A DNA stretch of 64,000 bases from the NCBI GenBank assembly GCA_045576735.1, contig JAZNGZ010000083.1:1-64000 (forward strand). The letters run 5' to 3'. Both the position numbers and the translations under genes were made by a program. Position 1 is the first letter of the stretch, and the number at the start of each line of letters is the position of its first letter. The stretch comes from RGIG4079 sp045576735 (GTDB lineage Bacteria > Bacteroidota > Bacteroidia > Bacteroidales > Muribaculaceae). The notes beneath the pieces were generated by a model that searched no databases, was not told the origin of the DNA, and saw only the letters and a program-made list of their open reading frames with translations. Shown here piece after piece: positions 46,644-55,582 of this stretch.

Positions 46644-49600
46644 TTATTTAAACAAATCGCGCAACGATTTAAGTTTGCGTTTATACACAAAACCCACCCC
46701 GGTTTGAACCACTTCTCCTTCAAGAATACTTTCATAACCCACCTGACGGAACAGTTTCACATACATTGAACCACTCTTATTTATCATATATTCAAAGGAT
46801 ATATCATTAATAAGATTTTGTGAATAGTTTTCATCGGCATCGGCATCTGTCGAATAATTTCCTCCTACCACAATTTTAAAGCGGTCGTCAAACAAGGTCT
46901 TTGACACTTTGTAGCTATAACTAGTGGTTTTAGATGTACTCCCATCAGTAGTCTTGTCATATTGATCAATACCAAATGATATATCCACAAATTTCACATT
47001 ATTTGCCACCCATGAATTGACTTTTGACTCCACAAAAGCATACAATGGATTGGCCGAGAAATTGCTGTTAGCAGTGGCTCCCGGACCCGAATACACATTA
47101 TAAAGCAACATATTCATGGCTTGATTAGCTCGCTGTTCAGCACTCATCGACGACAACTCATTGGCAATGGTTATATCATCGGGGGTCGACAAATCAAATG
47201 CTACATTCATATTACTCAACGTGTTGGTAACATCAATCGCTATATCAAAATTAATCAATCGGGAATCTTGTCCCTCTTGAGTCACATTAGCTTTTATATT
47301 ATCAACTGCCGACAAATTTAACGTAGGATTAAGCATATCTCCATTGAAGGCGATATAACTACCTTCCTTGAAATTAAACAATTTTTCTGACATTAATGGT
47401 GGTGTGTAGCGAACAAATCCCGAGTTTATCGTATATCTACCGGTCATTCGACTATCATCCATCGTGCTATATGAATAATTAAGCGTACCTTCTCCAAGCA
47501 CTTGCACCCTATTCTTTCCGTCAGTTGACAAATCCACATTAATTGTTGTACCATCCGACACAATGAGTGCAGCATCGACTTCTATCGACATATTTTTCAT
47601 TAGTTTCTCACGTGCATCAATAGTGGTAGTATCAGAAAAATCCACAAATTTCACCATATCATCAACATTATATGACGTAATAGATGATGTTGCATCCGAC
47701 ATGATATAAGTAATATTCGAACCTCGCAATAAATCGATAGTAGCATCAATATCTATATTAGACGCATCGCCTATCACGTCAGCGTCAAAATCGACAAATC
47801 CTTTTCCATACACATCGGCCTTCTTCGACTTATTGCTACCTACAATCTGCATATTTCGAGCCATTAAATTCAAATTAACTGCCGGAGATGATAAATCAAC
47901 AAAATCGAGTGTTCCATTTATCTTCAACGGATTATCATTAACACCCTTAACAGTAAAATCTTTAAATGCAACCACATTGTCTACCACTTCTAGCTCTTCG
48001 TCCGAGAATTTAAACGAAGTCCCTATCATTCCCACATTTACCGATGCCGAATCGAGTTCTATCTTTCCATTAAATATAGGCGTTTCCTCATCACCGCTAA
48101 TTCTCATTTCTCCATTCAACGAACCGCTAAGCGATGCTACATCTTGGGGCAACATTGGATTAAGCACTGTCAATGGAAAGTGTATCATTGTCATATCAAG
48201 CTGGAACGGAGAGTCGCTAGTCTCATCATTTAAGCTACCCGATAGGGTCACCGTCTTAACGCCATCAACCGCAAGATCGGCAGTAGCTTTTATATGGCCG
48301 GCTCGGTCGGTTGTCACACCCACATCGGCAACAAAAGACCCCACGCGGTCACGTCCAAAGAAGAAATCTTCAAGAGAAACCGTTCCCGAGCCATTAAGTC
48401 GTCCATCTCCCCAATTTATTCTCAGATTAGTCGATACATTTCCTTTCATCGGTGGCACATCGGGGTCGACAACCATCCATTCCGACAACTGCAAATCTTT
48501 TATATCAACAATAATATCCTCTTGATGAGCCACATCGTGTTGAGAATGCTCGGCATGTTCAGTATATATCCTAACTGAGCTTATGTCGTTTTTCATCATC
48601 ACATCGGCATCAATATGCTGATTGTATAAATTGTATTCGATAAAGTTCTCATCATTTATCAACCATTTGCGATATGCAATAATTGGTTCTTCGGGAAATA
48701 ACTCAAACCTCACAATCGAATCGCCCACTTGCGCCAATGCTCCTATTTCATATCCTTCTTCTCCTTTAATATTTCGATGACGTAGATATGCCGACACCAA
48801 ATCATTGGCCAAATACCCCTCAACGTCAACATGTGCAAACTCATCAAGTGTTCCGGGGCGATTTCCCATCATAGCACTATACATCAAAATCTTACCATAT
48901 TGATGTGCCTCTATATTAAGCGTATCAATCGCCATTGACTCACTTTTCAATCCCCGTATTCTAGACGACAAATTTATTACCGAGTCATTGCTAAACGATA
49001 TTTTTGCACGATCAAATCCATATCCCAAGGCTGCAATTTGTTGCGCAAGCAAATTATTGGGACCCGACCTAAATACCAAGTTAAATTGTGGCAGTTGTTG
49101 TTGCACTTTCTCCACATCTATCTTTCGCTCCTCAACTTGATTTTTCACTTCAACAAAGGCACTCATAAATCTCATTGCCATTTGCTCATTTGGCAATTCG
49201 GGTGTACTGGCAAGAATTAACAAATCATCATTTTTTAGTGATACATTTGTTATTGAATCCGAGGCCACCGCATTGAGATTTACATCAGTTAGAGCTAACT
49301 CCATATCTGCTCCTTGATAGAATGCATCATTTAATTTCAACATTCCATTCAATTCTCGTGTCTTATTGTTGAAATATCCTTTAGTCTCGATTTTTCCCGA
49401 GATTGAGGCATTTTGCTCATCAAGCTCAAATGCATACAAGTCAAAATTACGCACATCAGCCTCTAAATCCCAATCAAGCGATTTGCGGTCAAACTCACAA
49501 GTGGCAACCAAGTCAAGATCGGCGGTTTGATGTTTCGAATTCAATTCGATTTCAGCCTTTTTATCATACTTATTTACTTTGGCATAAATCGATTCATATT

Positions 49601-51368
49601 TCACACCTCGATATTCAACACTTTTAATATCTGCTTCTGCTTTTACCTTCATGGCTAGTTCAAATGGGTCGAAACGTTGACCTTCGGCCTTCAATGAACC
49701 CGATATTTTGCCCACTCCATATCGAGGCACAAATGCATCAATAGGGAATTTATTCATTTTTAAATCAACTTCATAGCCCATGGCTCGATTATTCCACACA
49801 GCAGTCATCGCCATATCTCCACCGTGAGTCTTAGCATTAACATCACCTTCTATTAATCCCGGGGAAAAATCTATACTGCCTGCCAAGGTCATCTTGGGCA
49901 ACACTATCTCATCATCCAAATCATCAGCTAAATAAGCATTAACAAAGTCGGCATCTACAATCTCACCTTTCACATCAAGTAAGCCTCGCATCTTGTCAAA
50001 GTCAGTAACCTTCGACACATACCCTTTAGCACTTACATTGACTCGGCCTCCGGCATCGGCATAGAAATTTTTTATCGTCAAATCATCAACTGAACCACTC
50101 ACGTTGACATCGAGTGCAATTTTGTCGTGCATCGGCATTCCCTTAAACATGGGCTTATAAAGAGGGAACATCATAGCCATATCCTTAACCGATATTGAAC
50201 CATTTCCCACCATCATCAATGGCACAGTGAAATCGCGTGCAATATCGCCCTCCATGCCTAACTTTCCATCAACTTTCAAATGTGAGTTATTTGTAGTCAA
50301 ATTAAACTTAACCAAACGCATCACGGTTGAGTCAAGCATTAATTCTCCACTACCACGCAATGTGATTCCACATCGTTCTGTCGCACTAAGATGCTTTATT
50401 GGCAACGTAAGCTCCGATGCCCTATTATAAAATCCGGCCACAGTCAAATCCATATCATGAACTTGGATATAACCAAAATCAATTCCCGCTGCAGGCTTCA
50501 CTCCTGCTGTAGTGTATAATGCTTTTGATTTTTCAAAATCAATTGTATCAATTGCGATAATCCATGGTTCGGATGAGGAATCCTTCTCTTTTTCTTTTTT
50601 CTTTTTTGACGTCTCATCGGCCGATGCAATATATGACACATCAACATTTTCGCCTCGCACTATTGATGCATTCACTTTCTGGGCATTTATATCCACTACT
50701 AGATTTGTAAAATGCGCATTTTTAAATTCTGTACCCAATGAATCAATAGTCGATTCTATTGCCATGTGATAGCCAAAGTCTTTCAAATTTAAATCTTGCG
50801 CCTTAATCATCCACTGAGTCGACTTCACACTATCTTTAGGAGTTTCGTCATTATTTTCAATAGTATCTTCTTTTATAATCAAATCCACTCGTCCACCATC
50901 GATATTTGCTTTTGACAAATCAATCAATTTATCGTCGAGCAACACCTCCGTCTCATATAGCATTAGCTTCGACATCGCAATTTTCATATATTGCAATGAG
51001 TCGACGGTACCCATTCGATATTTAGCTCCGCGTGCATATACATTCGACAATGACACCTCACCTTGAAGCAATGGCATGGGATTAACATAAGCATTCAACG
51101 AAGTCAAGGCTACAAGAGTGTCATTCCCGGGCTCTACTACCGACAAGCCCTCTATCGTCACATTTAGCGGAAAGTCAATTCTTATTTTATCCAACTTAAA
51201 TTCAGCCTCCTGTGTCGCATTTAAATGTTCTACAAGTTTTGCTCGCATATCATCTTGAAACCAATAGGAATATACGATTTGCACCATGCCAAAAGCGAGC
51301 AATAGCAATGCTACTGCCGTCCACCATAATGCGCTGAGCGTTCGATATATTATCCGTTTGAATTTCAT
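46644..51368 (-). CDS. tamB: TamB, inner-membrane-anchored translocation/lipid transport protein
   Basis: A 1574-residue protein with one N-terminal membrane helix (~10-32), a very long beta-rich periplasmic body of AsmA/TamB type (repeated LNGxxxFSP/GxVSLEDFF strand patterns) and the DUF490/TamB domain at the C terminus (~1150-1574: NLMARNMQIVGSNKSKKADVYGKGFVDFD, GFVRYTPPLMSEKLFNFKEGSYIAFNGDM, MLLYNVYSG). The start is taken at ATG 51368, because the codon 15 bp upstream is TTG. It partners with TamL encoded 1 bp downstream. Only a short hairpin terminator separates it from the upstream DJ-1 gene. Confidence 0.9.
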   Translation of the reverse strand: MKFKRIIYRTLSALWWTAVALLLLAFGMVQIVYSYWFQDDMRAKLVEHLNATQEAEFKLDKIRIDFPLNVTIEGLSVVEPGNDTLVALTSLNAYVNPMPLLQGEVSLSNVYARGAKYRMGTVDSLQYMKIAMSKLMLYETEVLLDDKLIDLSKANIDGGRVDLIIKEDTIENNDETPKDSVKSTQWMIKAQDLNLKDFGYHMAIESTIDSLGTEFKNAHFTNLVVDINAQKVNASIVRGENVDVSYIASADETSKKKKEKEKDSSSEPWIIAIDTIDFEKSKALYTTAGVKPAAGIDFGYIQVHDMDLTVAGFYNRASELTLPIKHLSATERCGITLRGSGELMLDSTVMRLVKFNLTTNNSHLKVDGKLGMEGDIARDFTVPLMMVGNGSISVKDMAMMFPLYKPMFKGMPMHDKIALDVNVSGSVDDLTIKNFYADAGGRVNVSAKGYVSKVTDFDKMRGLLDVKGEIVDADFVNAYLADDLDDEIVLPKMTLAGSIDFSPGLIEGDVNAKTHGGDMAMTAVWNNRAMGYEVDLKMNKFPIDAFVPRYGVGKISGSLKAEGQRFDPFELAMKVKAEADIKSVEYRGVKYESIYAKVNKYDKKAEIELNSKHQTADLDLVATCEFDRKSLDWDLEADVRNFDLYAFELDEQNASISGKIETKGYFNNKTRELNGMLKLNDAFYQGADMELALTDVNLNAVASDSITNVSLKNDDLLILASTPELPNEQMAMRFMSAFVEVKNQVEERKIDVEKVQQQLPQFNLVFRSGPNNLLAQQIAALGYGFDRAKISFSNDSVINLSSRIRGLKSESMAIDTLNIEAHQYGKILMYSAMMGNRPGTLDEFAHVDVEGYLANDLVSAYLRHRNIKGEEGYEIGALAQVGDSIVRFELFPEEPIIAYRKWLINDENFIEYNLYNQHIDADVMMKNDISSVRIYTEHAEHSQHDVAHQEDIIVDIKDLQLSEWMVVDPDVPPMKGNVSTNLRINWGDGRLNGSGTVSLEDFFFGRDRVGSFVADVGVTTDRAGHIKATADLAVDGVKTVTLSGSLNDETSDSPFQLDMTMIHFPLTVLNPMLPQDVASLSGSLNGEMRISGDEETPIFNGKIELDSASVNVGMIGTSFKFSDEELEVVDNVVAFKDFTVKGVNDNPLKINGTLDFVDLSSPAVNLNLMARNMQIVGSNKSKKADVYGKGFVDFDADVIGDASNIDIDATIDLLRGSNITYIMSDATSSITSYNVDDMVKFVDFSDTTTIDAREKLMKNMSIEVDAALIVSDGTTINVDLSTDGKNRVQVLGEGTLNYSYSTMDDSRMTGRYTINSGFVRYTPPLMSEKLFNFKEGSYIAFNGDMLNPTLNLSAVDNIKANVTQEGQDSRLINFDIAIDVTNTLSNMNVAFDLSTPDDITIANELSSMSAEQRANQAMNMLLYNVYSGPGATANSNFSANPLYAFVESKVNSWVANNVKFVDISFGIDQYDKTTDGSTSKTTSYSYKVSKTLFDDRFKIVVGGNYSTDADADENYSQNLINDISFEYMINKSGSMYVKLFRQVGYESILEGEVVQTGVGFVYKRKLKSLRDLFK

Positions 51369-51420
51369 TACTACTATAAACAAGCAAATTTAGTTCAAAA
51401 TCACCGGTTTTGCAAATAAA

Positions 51421-51457
51421 AAGTGCGCATAAGACTCATTTTCAGTCTATGCGCACT
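51421..51457 (-). terminator. Intrinsic terminator after the DJ-1 gene and MITE-like copy 2
   Basis: A stem AGTGCGCAT..AGACT / AGTCT.ATGCGCACT with a T run on the minus strand (CACTTTTTATTTG). It separates the DJ-1 transcript from tamB. Confidence 0.75.
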
Positions 51458-51485
51458 CATTTATGCATAATTTATTCGTTTATTT

Positions 51486-51681
51486 CGGAATCTTCTATAA
51501 ATTGCTTTATGGAGATTTATGAATTTTATTTGAGCAGATTTTTGTTTTTTGTTGAATGAACATAGCGAGCTATGCGATTGAAACAAAGATAAAAAGATGC
51601 CAAATAAGAGCATAAAGCACATAAAAGAACCATTCACAAAGACTAAAGTTTAATTAATTCGTGGGGCTTATAGAAGTTCCC
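51486..51681. repeat. MITE-like element, copy 2 (~196 bp)
   Basis: The second copy of the element at 42575-42768. Terminal inverted repeats: CGGAATCTTCTATAA against the complement of TTATAGAAGTTCCC. It begins 2 bp from the stop codon of the DJ-1 gene. The core from GAATTTTATTTGAGCAGATTTT to GATTGAAACAAAG is almost unchanged between copies. Confidence 0.75.
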
Positions 51682-51682
51682 T

Positions 51683-52258
51683 TTAGAAATAAAAGTTCAT
51701 TGAGCGAGTGTAATGCAACATTCCGCTGCCCACTTCTTGAGCCACACCTTCGCCCATTGAATTAGCCACGATAGCCAATGCAAAGCGTAATGCAGTAGCA
51801 GGGCCGTTGGCAGTAATGATATTATCGAGAGCTACGACTGGAGTGTCGCGCATCACTGCTTTCACACATTCGCCTTCAAAACCGGGATAGCAAGTCGCTT
51901 CTTTTCCATCAAGAATGCCGAGAGGATAAAGCACAACCGCGGGAGCAGCACATATTGCGGCAATTTTACCACCGGCTTGAGCATGAGCTTTGAGAGCTTT
52001 GCTGAGAGTTTCGCTATTGGCCAAATTGGTTGAGCCGGGCATTCCTCCGGGAGCAATGAGCCATTCGGCGTTAGCCAAATCAGCCTCACAGATAAGCATA
52101 TCGGCCAATACAGGAATACCATGAGCGCCAAGCACTTTATGATCGTCAGTAATCGACACTGTCTTTAAATCCATACCGGCACGACGCATAACATCAACAA
52201 CAGTCAACGCTTCTATTTCCTCAAATCCTTCGGCTAAAAATAAAAATGATCGCTTCAT
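51683..52258 (-). CDS. DJ-1/PfpI family protein
   Basis: A 191-residue alpha/beta protein of the DJ-1/ThiJ group. Family marks: the N-terminal AEGFEEIEALTVVDVMRRAGM with the conserved Glu (13/14), WLIAPGGMPGSTNL near 66, the nucleophile-elbow Cys103 in AAICAAPAVV, and NIITANGPATALRFAL near 147. DJ-1 relatives are linked to protection from carbonyl or oxidative damage; the exact reaction is unsettled. It is transcribed alone, with MITE-like copy 2 and a terminator behind it. Confidence 0.92.
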   Translation of the reverse strand: MKRSFLFLAEGFEEIEALTVVDVMRRAGMDLKTVSITDDHKVLGAHGIPVLADMLICEADLANAEWLIAPGGMPGSTNLANSETLSKALKAHAQAGGKIAAICAAPAVVLYPLGILDGKEATCYPGFEGECVKAVMRDTPVVALDNIITANGPATALRFALAIVANSMGEGVAQEVGSGMLHYTRSMNFYF

Positions 52259-52590
52259 AAAATTTACATTAAGTTTGTAGGTTAATAATTGATTGTTTTT
52301 TTCAACTTCGTAAAGTTATATAAAAAATAACACATCTCAAACCTTTTTTGTTTAATCCCCCTTAAGAATTTTCCTAAATATTATTAAGAATGCTACATTT
52401 GCAATTTATCGCAACCTCAAAACAATATCATTCACAGATTTTCACTGACACACGCAGATGTTTATTTTTAGGACACATTTATTTTCCCTTTACACAAATA
52501 ACTCCAAATTGCCATCTAAAAATCAACAAAATCGACAAATTATGATAGAAATTTGTTATATTTGCAGAATAATGGCAAAAGATATAGAGA
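52259..52590. promoter_or_regulatory. Divergent intergenic region between DJ-1 and the DUF3791/DUF3990 cassette
   Basis: 332 bp, AT-rich. Two plus-strand -7-like boxes are visible, TACATTTG (52394-52401) and TATATTTG (52557-52564). The second lies 26 bp before the first cassette gene and is the likelier promoter. Neither has a TTTG at 20 bp. No hairpin or gene seen. Confidence 0.45.
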
Positions 52591-52809
52591 ATGGACTTTA
52601 AAACATTAAATTTCACGATATTTTGCATTGGAAGTGTTGCCGACCACTTGAAGATGAGTGCTCGCGATATATATCACAAAATGCAAGAAGCAAACATTAT
52701 ATCGGGATATATTGTTCCATGCTACGACGTATTACACACCTTCTCAAAAGAATATATTGTGGAAGACCTCATCAATTTTATGCAGAAAAAAGGAGTCTTA
52801 GTCCAATGA
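52591..52809 (+). CDS. DUF3791 protein, first of cassette
   Basis: A 72-residue protein of the DUF3791 type: a helical protein with FCIGSVADHLKMSARDIYHKM, CYDVLHTFSKEYIVEDLINFM as the diagnostic C-terminal block. Its TGA stop overlaps the ATG of the DUF3990 gene (ATGA), so they are translationally coupled. Small DUF3791 proteins accompany DUF3990 proteins in many Firmicutes and Bacteroidetes, which is consistent with an antitoxin or partner role; this is inference. Confidence 0.75.
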   Translation: MDFKTLNFTIFCIGSVADHLKMSARDIYHKMQEANIISGYIVPCYDVLHTFSKEYIVEDLINFMQKKGVLVQ

Positions 52810-53279
52810 GAATATATCACACATCTAATATTGAAGTAGCAAAGCCCAACATAAAATACTCACGAAACTACCTTGATTTCGGGAGAGGGTTTTATTGTAC
52901 CATATTAGAATCACAAGCCATAAAGTATGGACAACGATTTATCAAAAAAGGAGAAAATGCCTATCTAAATATATATGAATTAGACGAAATTGTATTCACT
53001 CGATTTACTCATAAAAAATTCGAGAAATATGATAGTGAATGGCTTGATTTTGTTTTAAAAAGTCGAAAAGGAATATCAAAATCAACATTTGACATTATTG
53101 AAGAGGGAATTGCCGATGACCAAGTATTTGACACTATTGACTTATATTTTTCGGGAATATATACACGTGAGCAAGCTCTCAATCAATTAATGTTCAAAAA
53201 GCCTAACCATCAGATTTGCATTACAAACCAATCAATTCTCAACGATTTTTTGACTCATATCTCTTCTCAAAAATTATAA
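52806..53279 (+). CDS. DUF3990 protein, putative ADP-ribosyltransferase-like toxin
   Basis: A 157-residue protein; the start is ATG 52806 inside the upstream stop codon, which gives MRIYHTSNIEVAKPN. The order YHTSN, then DFGRGFYCTILESQAIKYGQRF near 30, then the C-terminal QICITNQSIL fits the DUF3990 family. From memory that family is grouped with the ADP-ribosyltransferase fold; the H-T and F-G-x-G-F-Y-x-T motifs fit NAD-binding residues of such folds. Toxin activity is inferred from family and cassette layout, not shown. Codon use is AT-rich against neighbours. Confidence 0.72.
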   Translation: MRIYHTSNIEVAKPNIKYSRNYLDFGRGFYCTILESQAIKYGQRFIKKGENAYLNIYELDEIVFTRFTHKKFEKYDSEWLDFVLKSRKGISKSTFDIIEEGIADDQVFDTIDLYFSGIYTREQALNQLMFKKPNHQICITNQSILNDFLTHISSQKL

Positions 53280-53283
53280 TATA

Positions 53284-53496
53284 ATGATTGCGAATAAAAT
53301 ACTATTACAACGAAAATATGCTCGTATTGTAAAGTTATTTGCCGAGAACAACCGCATCTCCTACGAAGAGGCTCTAAACCTATTCTATAACTCAAAAACC
53401 TTTGAGCTAATAAGCAACGGCATTGCCGACATGCACTGCCTAAGTGATGAATATTTAGCTGAAGAACTCACGATTGAATGTTTTCCAAGCAAATAA
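53284..53496 (+). CDS. DUF3791 protein, third of cassette
   Basis: A 70-residue helical protein, 4 bp after the DUF3990 stop. It belongs to the second common DUF3791-like type: KYARIVKLFAENNRISYEEALNLFYNSKTFELIS then GIADMHCLSDEYLAEELTIE. It differs from the first DUF3791 gene but has the same HxxSxEYxxEDL-type end. Two non-identical partners around one toxin-like protein are the oddity of the cassette. Confidence 0.75.
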   Translation: MIANKILLQRKYARIVKLFAENNRISYEEALNLFYNSKTFELISNGIADMHCLSDEYLAEELTIECFPSK

Positions 53497-53510
53497 GCTA
53501 TATATATGAA

Positions 53511-53559
53511 ACAAGTAATCCGAGTTGAGATTTTAATGCACTCAACTCGGATTACTTGT
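53511..53559. terminator. Bidirectional hairpin terminator
   Basis: A perfect 18-bp stem (53511-53528 with 53542-53559) and a 13-nt loop. It lies between the convergent cassette (plus) and the lipoprotein gene (minus) and fits both. Confidence 0.9.
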
Positions 53560-53614
53560 TATTAATTATTTCTGTCCAATAAAAATTTATCGGATATTGT
53601 ATTTTATCAAAATT

Positions 53615-54307
53615 CTATTTCCTTTTTACCGGGCGAACAGTATAGCCGGCATATCTCACTATTGAATAAGATATATCATGACTAGACTCACTCGCTCTCA
53701 GCATACTCACCAATGGCAAATCTTCTGTTGTAAATGTTCCACTAACATACCATCCAATAGTAGTTTCATGGTTACGATAGCCATTGGCAATAGTTCCCGC
53801 AGCCGGAAAAAAAACACTATTCCCATTGGGGCCTGTTACTTTACAACCATTTACCCCTTCATATGTCATCCATGTAAAAGTACAATTTGTAATCAACTCG
53901 TCTAACTCGTCATGAGTAGGCAATCTCCAATCATTGCCCCATTTATGACGTGCCACATCATATTGTGTGCCACTTATTTCATCTCCAAGATACTCATATT
54001 CAGTTTCTTTATCCAATTTCCCATCATTATTCTTATCGTTATAATAGTGATAATTACTTAAAGTATAGTCATCTTTTTCCTCTAATTCTCCCCATGCATA
54101 ATAGCCACCATACTGTTCGGGCGAAGAGGCTCCGACATTCCAACCAGCCCAAATAAGGCCACTCGGGAGACCTAAATCGACCTCTTGCGTCAAACTAATT
54201 CCATATTCATCTATTATAGGAGTTCCAGGTTCATCATTCTCACATGATGCAAATCCCATGCATAAAGCCATACAAGCTCCAATTCTTAAAATTTTAAGTT
54301 TGTTCAT
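53615..54307 (-). CDS. FISUMP-like surface lipoprotein
   Basis: A 230-residue lipoprotein (FASC, Cys22). The body matches the Fibrobacter succinogenes major paralogous/DUF1566-like fold: VDLGLPSGLIWAGWNVGASSPEQYGGYYAWGE, DVARHKWGNDWRLPTHDELDELITNC and a C-terminal GYTVRPVK strand. These proteins are common surface lipoproteins in Bacteroidales with C-type-lectin-like folds; the ligand is unknown. It is a single gene. Confidence 0.82.
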   Translation of the reverse strand: MNKLKILRIGACMALCMGFASCENDEPGTPIIDEYGISLTQEVDLGLPSGLIWAGWNVGASSPEQYGGYYAWGELEEKDDYTLSNYHYYNDKNNDGKLDKETEYEYLGDEISGTQYDVARHKWGNDWRLPTHDELDELITNCTFTWMTYEGVNGCKVTGPNGNSVFFPAAGTIANGYRNHETTIGWYVSGTFTTEDLPLVSMLRASESSHDISYSIVRYAGYTVRPVKRK

Positions 54308-54511
54308 AATGTTATTTCATTTTTAAGTTAATATCTTATGGATTACAAATATATGCATAATTTACCCCCCCCCACAAGTTAAAAAAGATTAAAATCCCAT
54401 ATTTTTCATAATACCCTTATAAAAACTCCACTAAAATTTCCACCAAGTTAAACACTTCAAATAATTTTTTCTTTCGGTTTAATTTATTACTTTTGGAGAA
54501 ATTTATCACCC

Positions 54512-55525
54512 ATGAAAATTACGACATACATATTGACTTTATTAACCTCTATTTGTGGTTTATTCATATTTGCATCTTGCTCCGATAGTAATCAGCAATA
54601 TAAGACCGAGGGGGTGGTGTGGAATACTCAATATCACATCACTTATATGGCACCGAAAACGCTCGATGATTCCATTCAGCCGGTGTTGCGAGAGGTAGAG
54701 TTATCTTTGTCGCCTTTCTGCCCCAACTCTTTAATTACTCGCATCAACAATGGCGAAGATGTTGAAGTTGACTCAATGTTAGCAACAGTATTTGAAACGT
54801 CAAAGCAAGTCAACCAATGGAGTAGCGGAGCATTTGACCCTTCAGTTTCTCCACTTATCAACCTTTGGGGATTTGGCTACAAAAATTATGGTACTCCCCC
54901 CACCCAATCACAGATAGATAGCGCATTAATGTTTGTAGGCATCGACTCTTGCTTCATAGTTGATAATCGCATTAAGAAAAAACACCCTCGCACCGAGTTT
55001 AATTTCAGTGCAATCACCAAGGGCTATGGTTGCGACATGACAGCTTCAATGATGCGCCGTAATGGTTGTAATGATTTCATGATTGAGATTGGTGGTGACA
55101 TGGTTATTGCCGGAAAGAATCCCCAAGGAAAGCCGTGGCGTGTGATGATAGATGCTCCTATCGACAACGACACGTCTATAACCCACTCATCAGCCGCTAT
55201 AATCGAGGTTAGCGATTGTGGCATCGCTACTTCGGGCAACTATCGCAACTTCCGAAAAGACAAAAACGGCAAGAAAACCGGACACACTATCAATCCTAAA
55301 ACCGGACACCCGGTTATCACCTCCACATTAAGTGCTACCGTGATAGCACCCAATGCCATTATGGCCGATGCTCTTGCCACTGCTTGCATGGCAATGCCTC
55401 ACAACGAAGCCCTAAAAATGATTGAAGCAATCCCCTTAACTTCGGCAATGCTCATAACTGCCGATTCCATCTCCGGGCAATGGAACATAGCAACCACTTC
55501 ACAATTTCCTCGAATCATAAAATAA
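54512..55525 (+). CDS. apbE: FAD:protein FMN transferase (ApbE)
   Basis: A 337-residue lipoprotein (FASC, Cys23) that attaches FMN to Thr in flavoproteins such as Rnf/Nqr subunits, using FAD. Motifs: GAFDPSVSPLINLWGFG near 110, FSAITKGYGCDMTASMMRRNG near 165, EIGGDMVIAGKNPQGKPWRVMI near 190, ATSGNYRNF near 245, GHTINPKTGHPV near 260 and ADALATACMAM near 287. A TACTTTTG box at 54488-54495 lies directly before the start. No flavoprotein target gene in the window. Confidence 0.94.
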   Translation: MKITTYILTLLTSICGLFIFASCSDSNQQYKTEGVVWNTQYHITYMAPKTLDDSIQPVLREVELSLSPFCPNSLITRINNGEDVEVDSMLATVFETSKQVNQWSSGAFDPSVSPLINLWGFGYKNYGTPPTQSQIDSALMFVGIDSCFIVDNRIKKKHPRTEFNFSAITKGYGCDMTASMMRRNGCNDFMIEIGGDMVIAGKNPQGKPWRVMIDAPIDNDTSITHSSAAIIEVSDCGIATSGNYRNFRKDKNGKKTGHTINPKTGHPVITSTLSATVIAPNAIMADALATACMAMPHNEALKMIEAIPLTSAMLITADSISGQWNIATTSQFPRIIK

Positions 55526-55582
55526 AACTCTTAACATCTTGTTTTTTTGCATTTTATCCTTATATTTGCAAAAAACAATACC

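Noticed and set aside
46643..46735. Upstream extension of TamL by 31 residues
   Set aside because: The extension lies inside tamB in another frame and would bury the lipoprotein signal.
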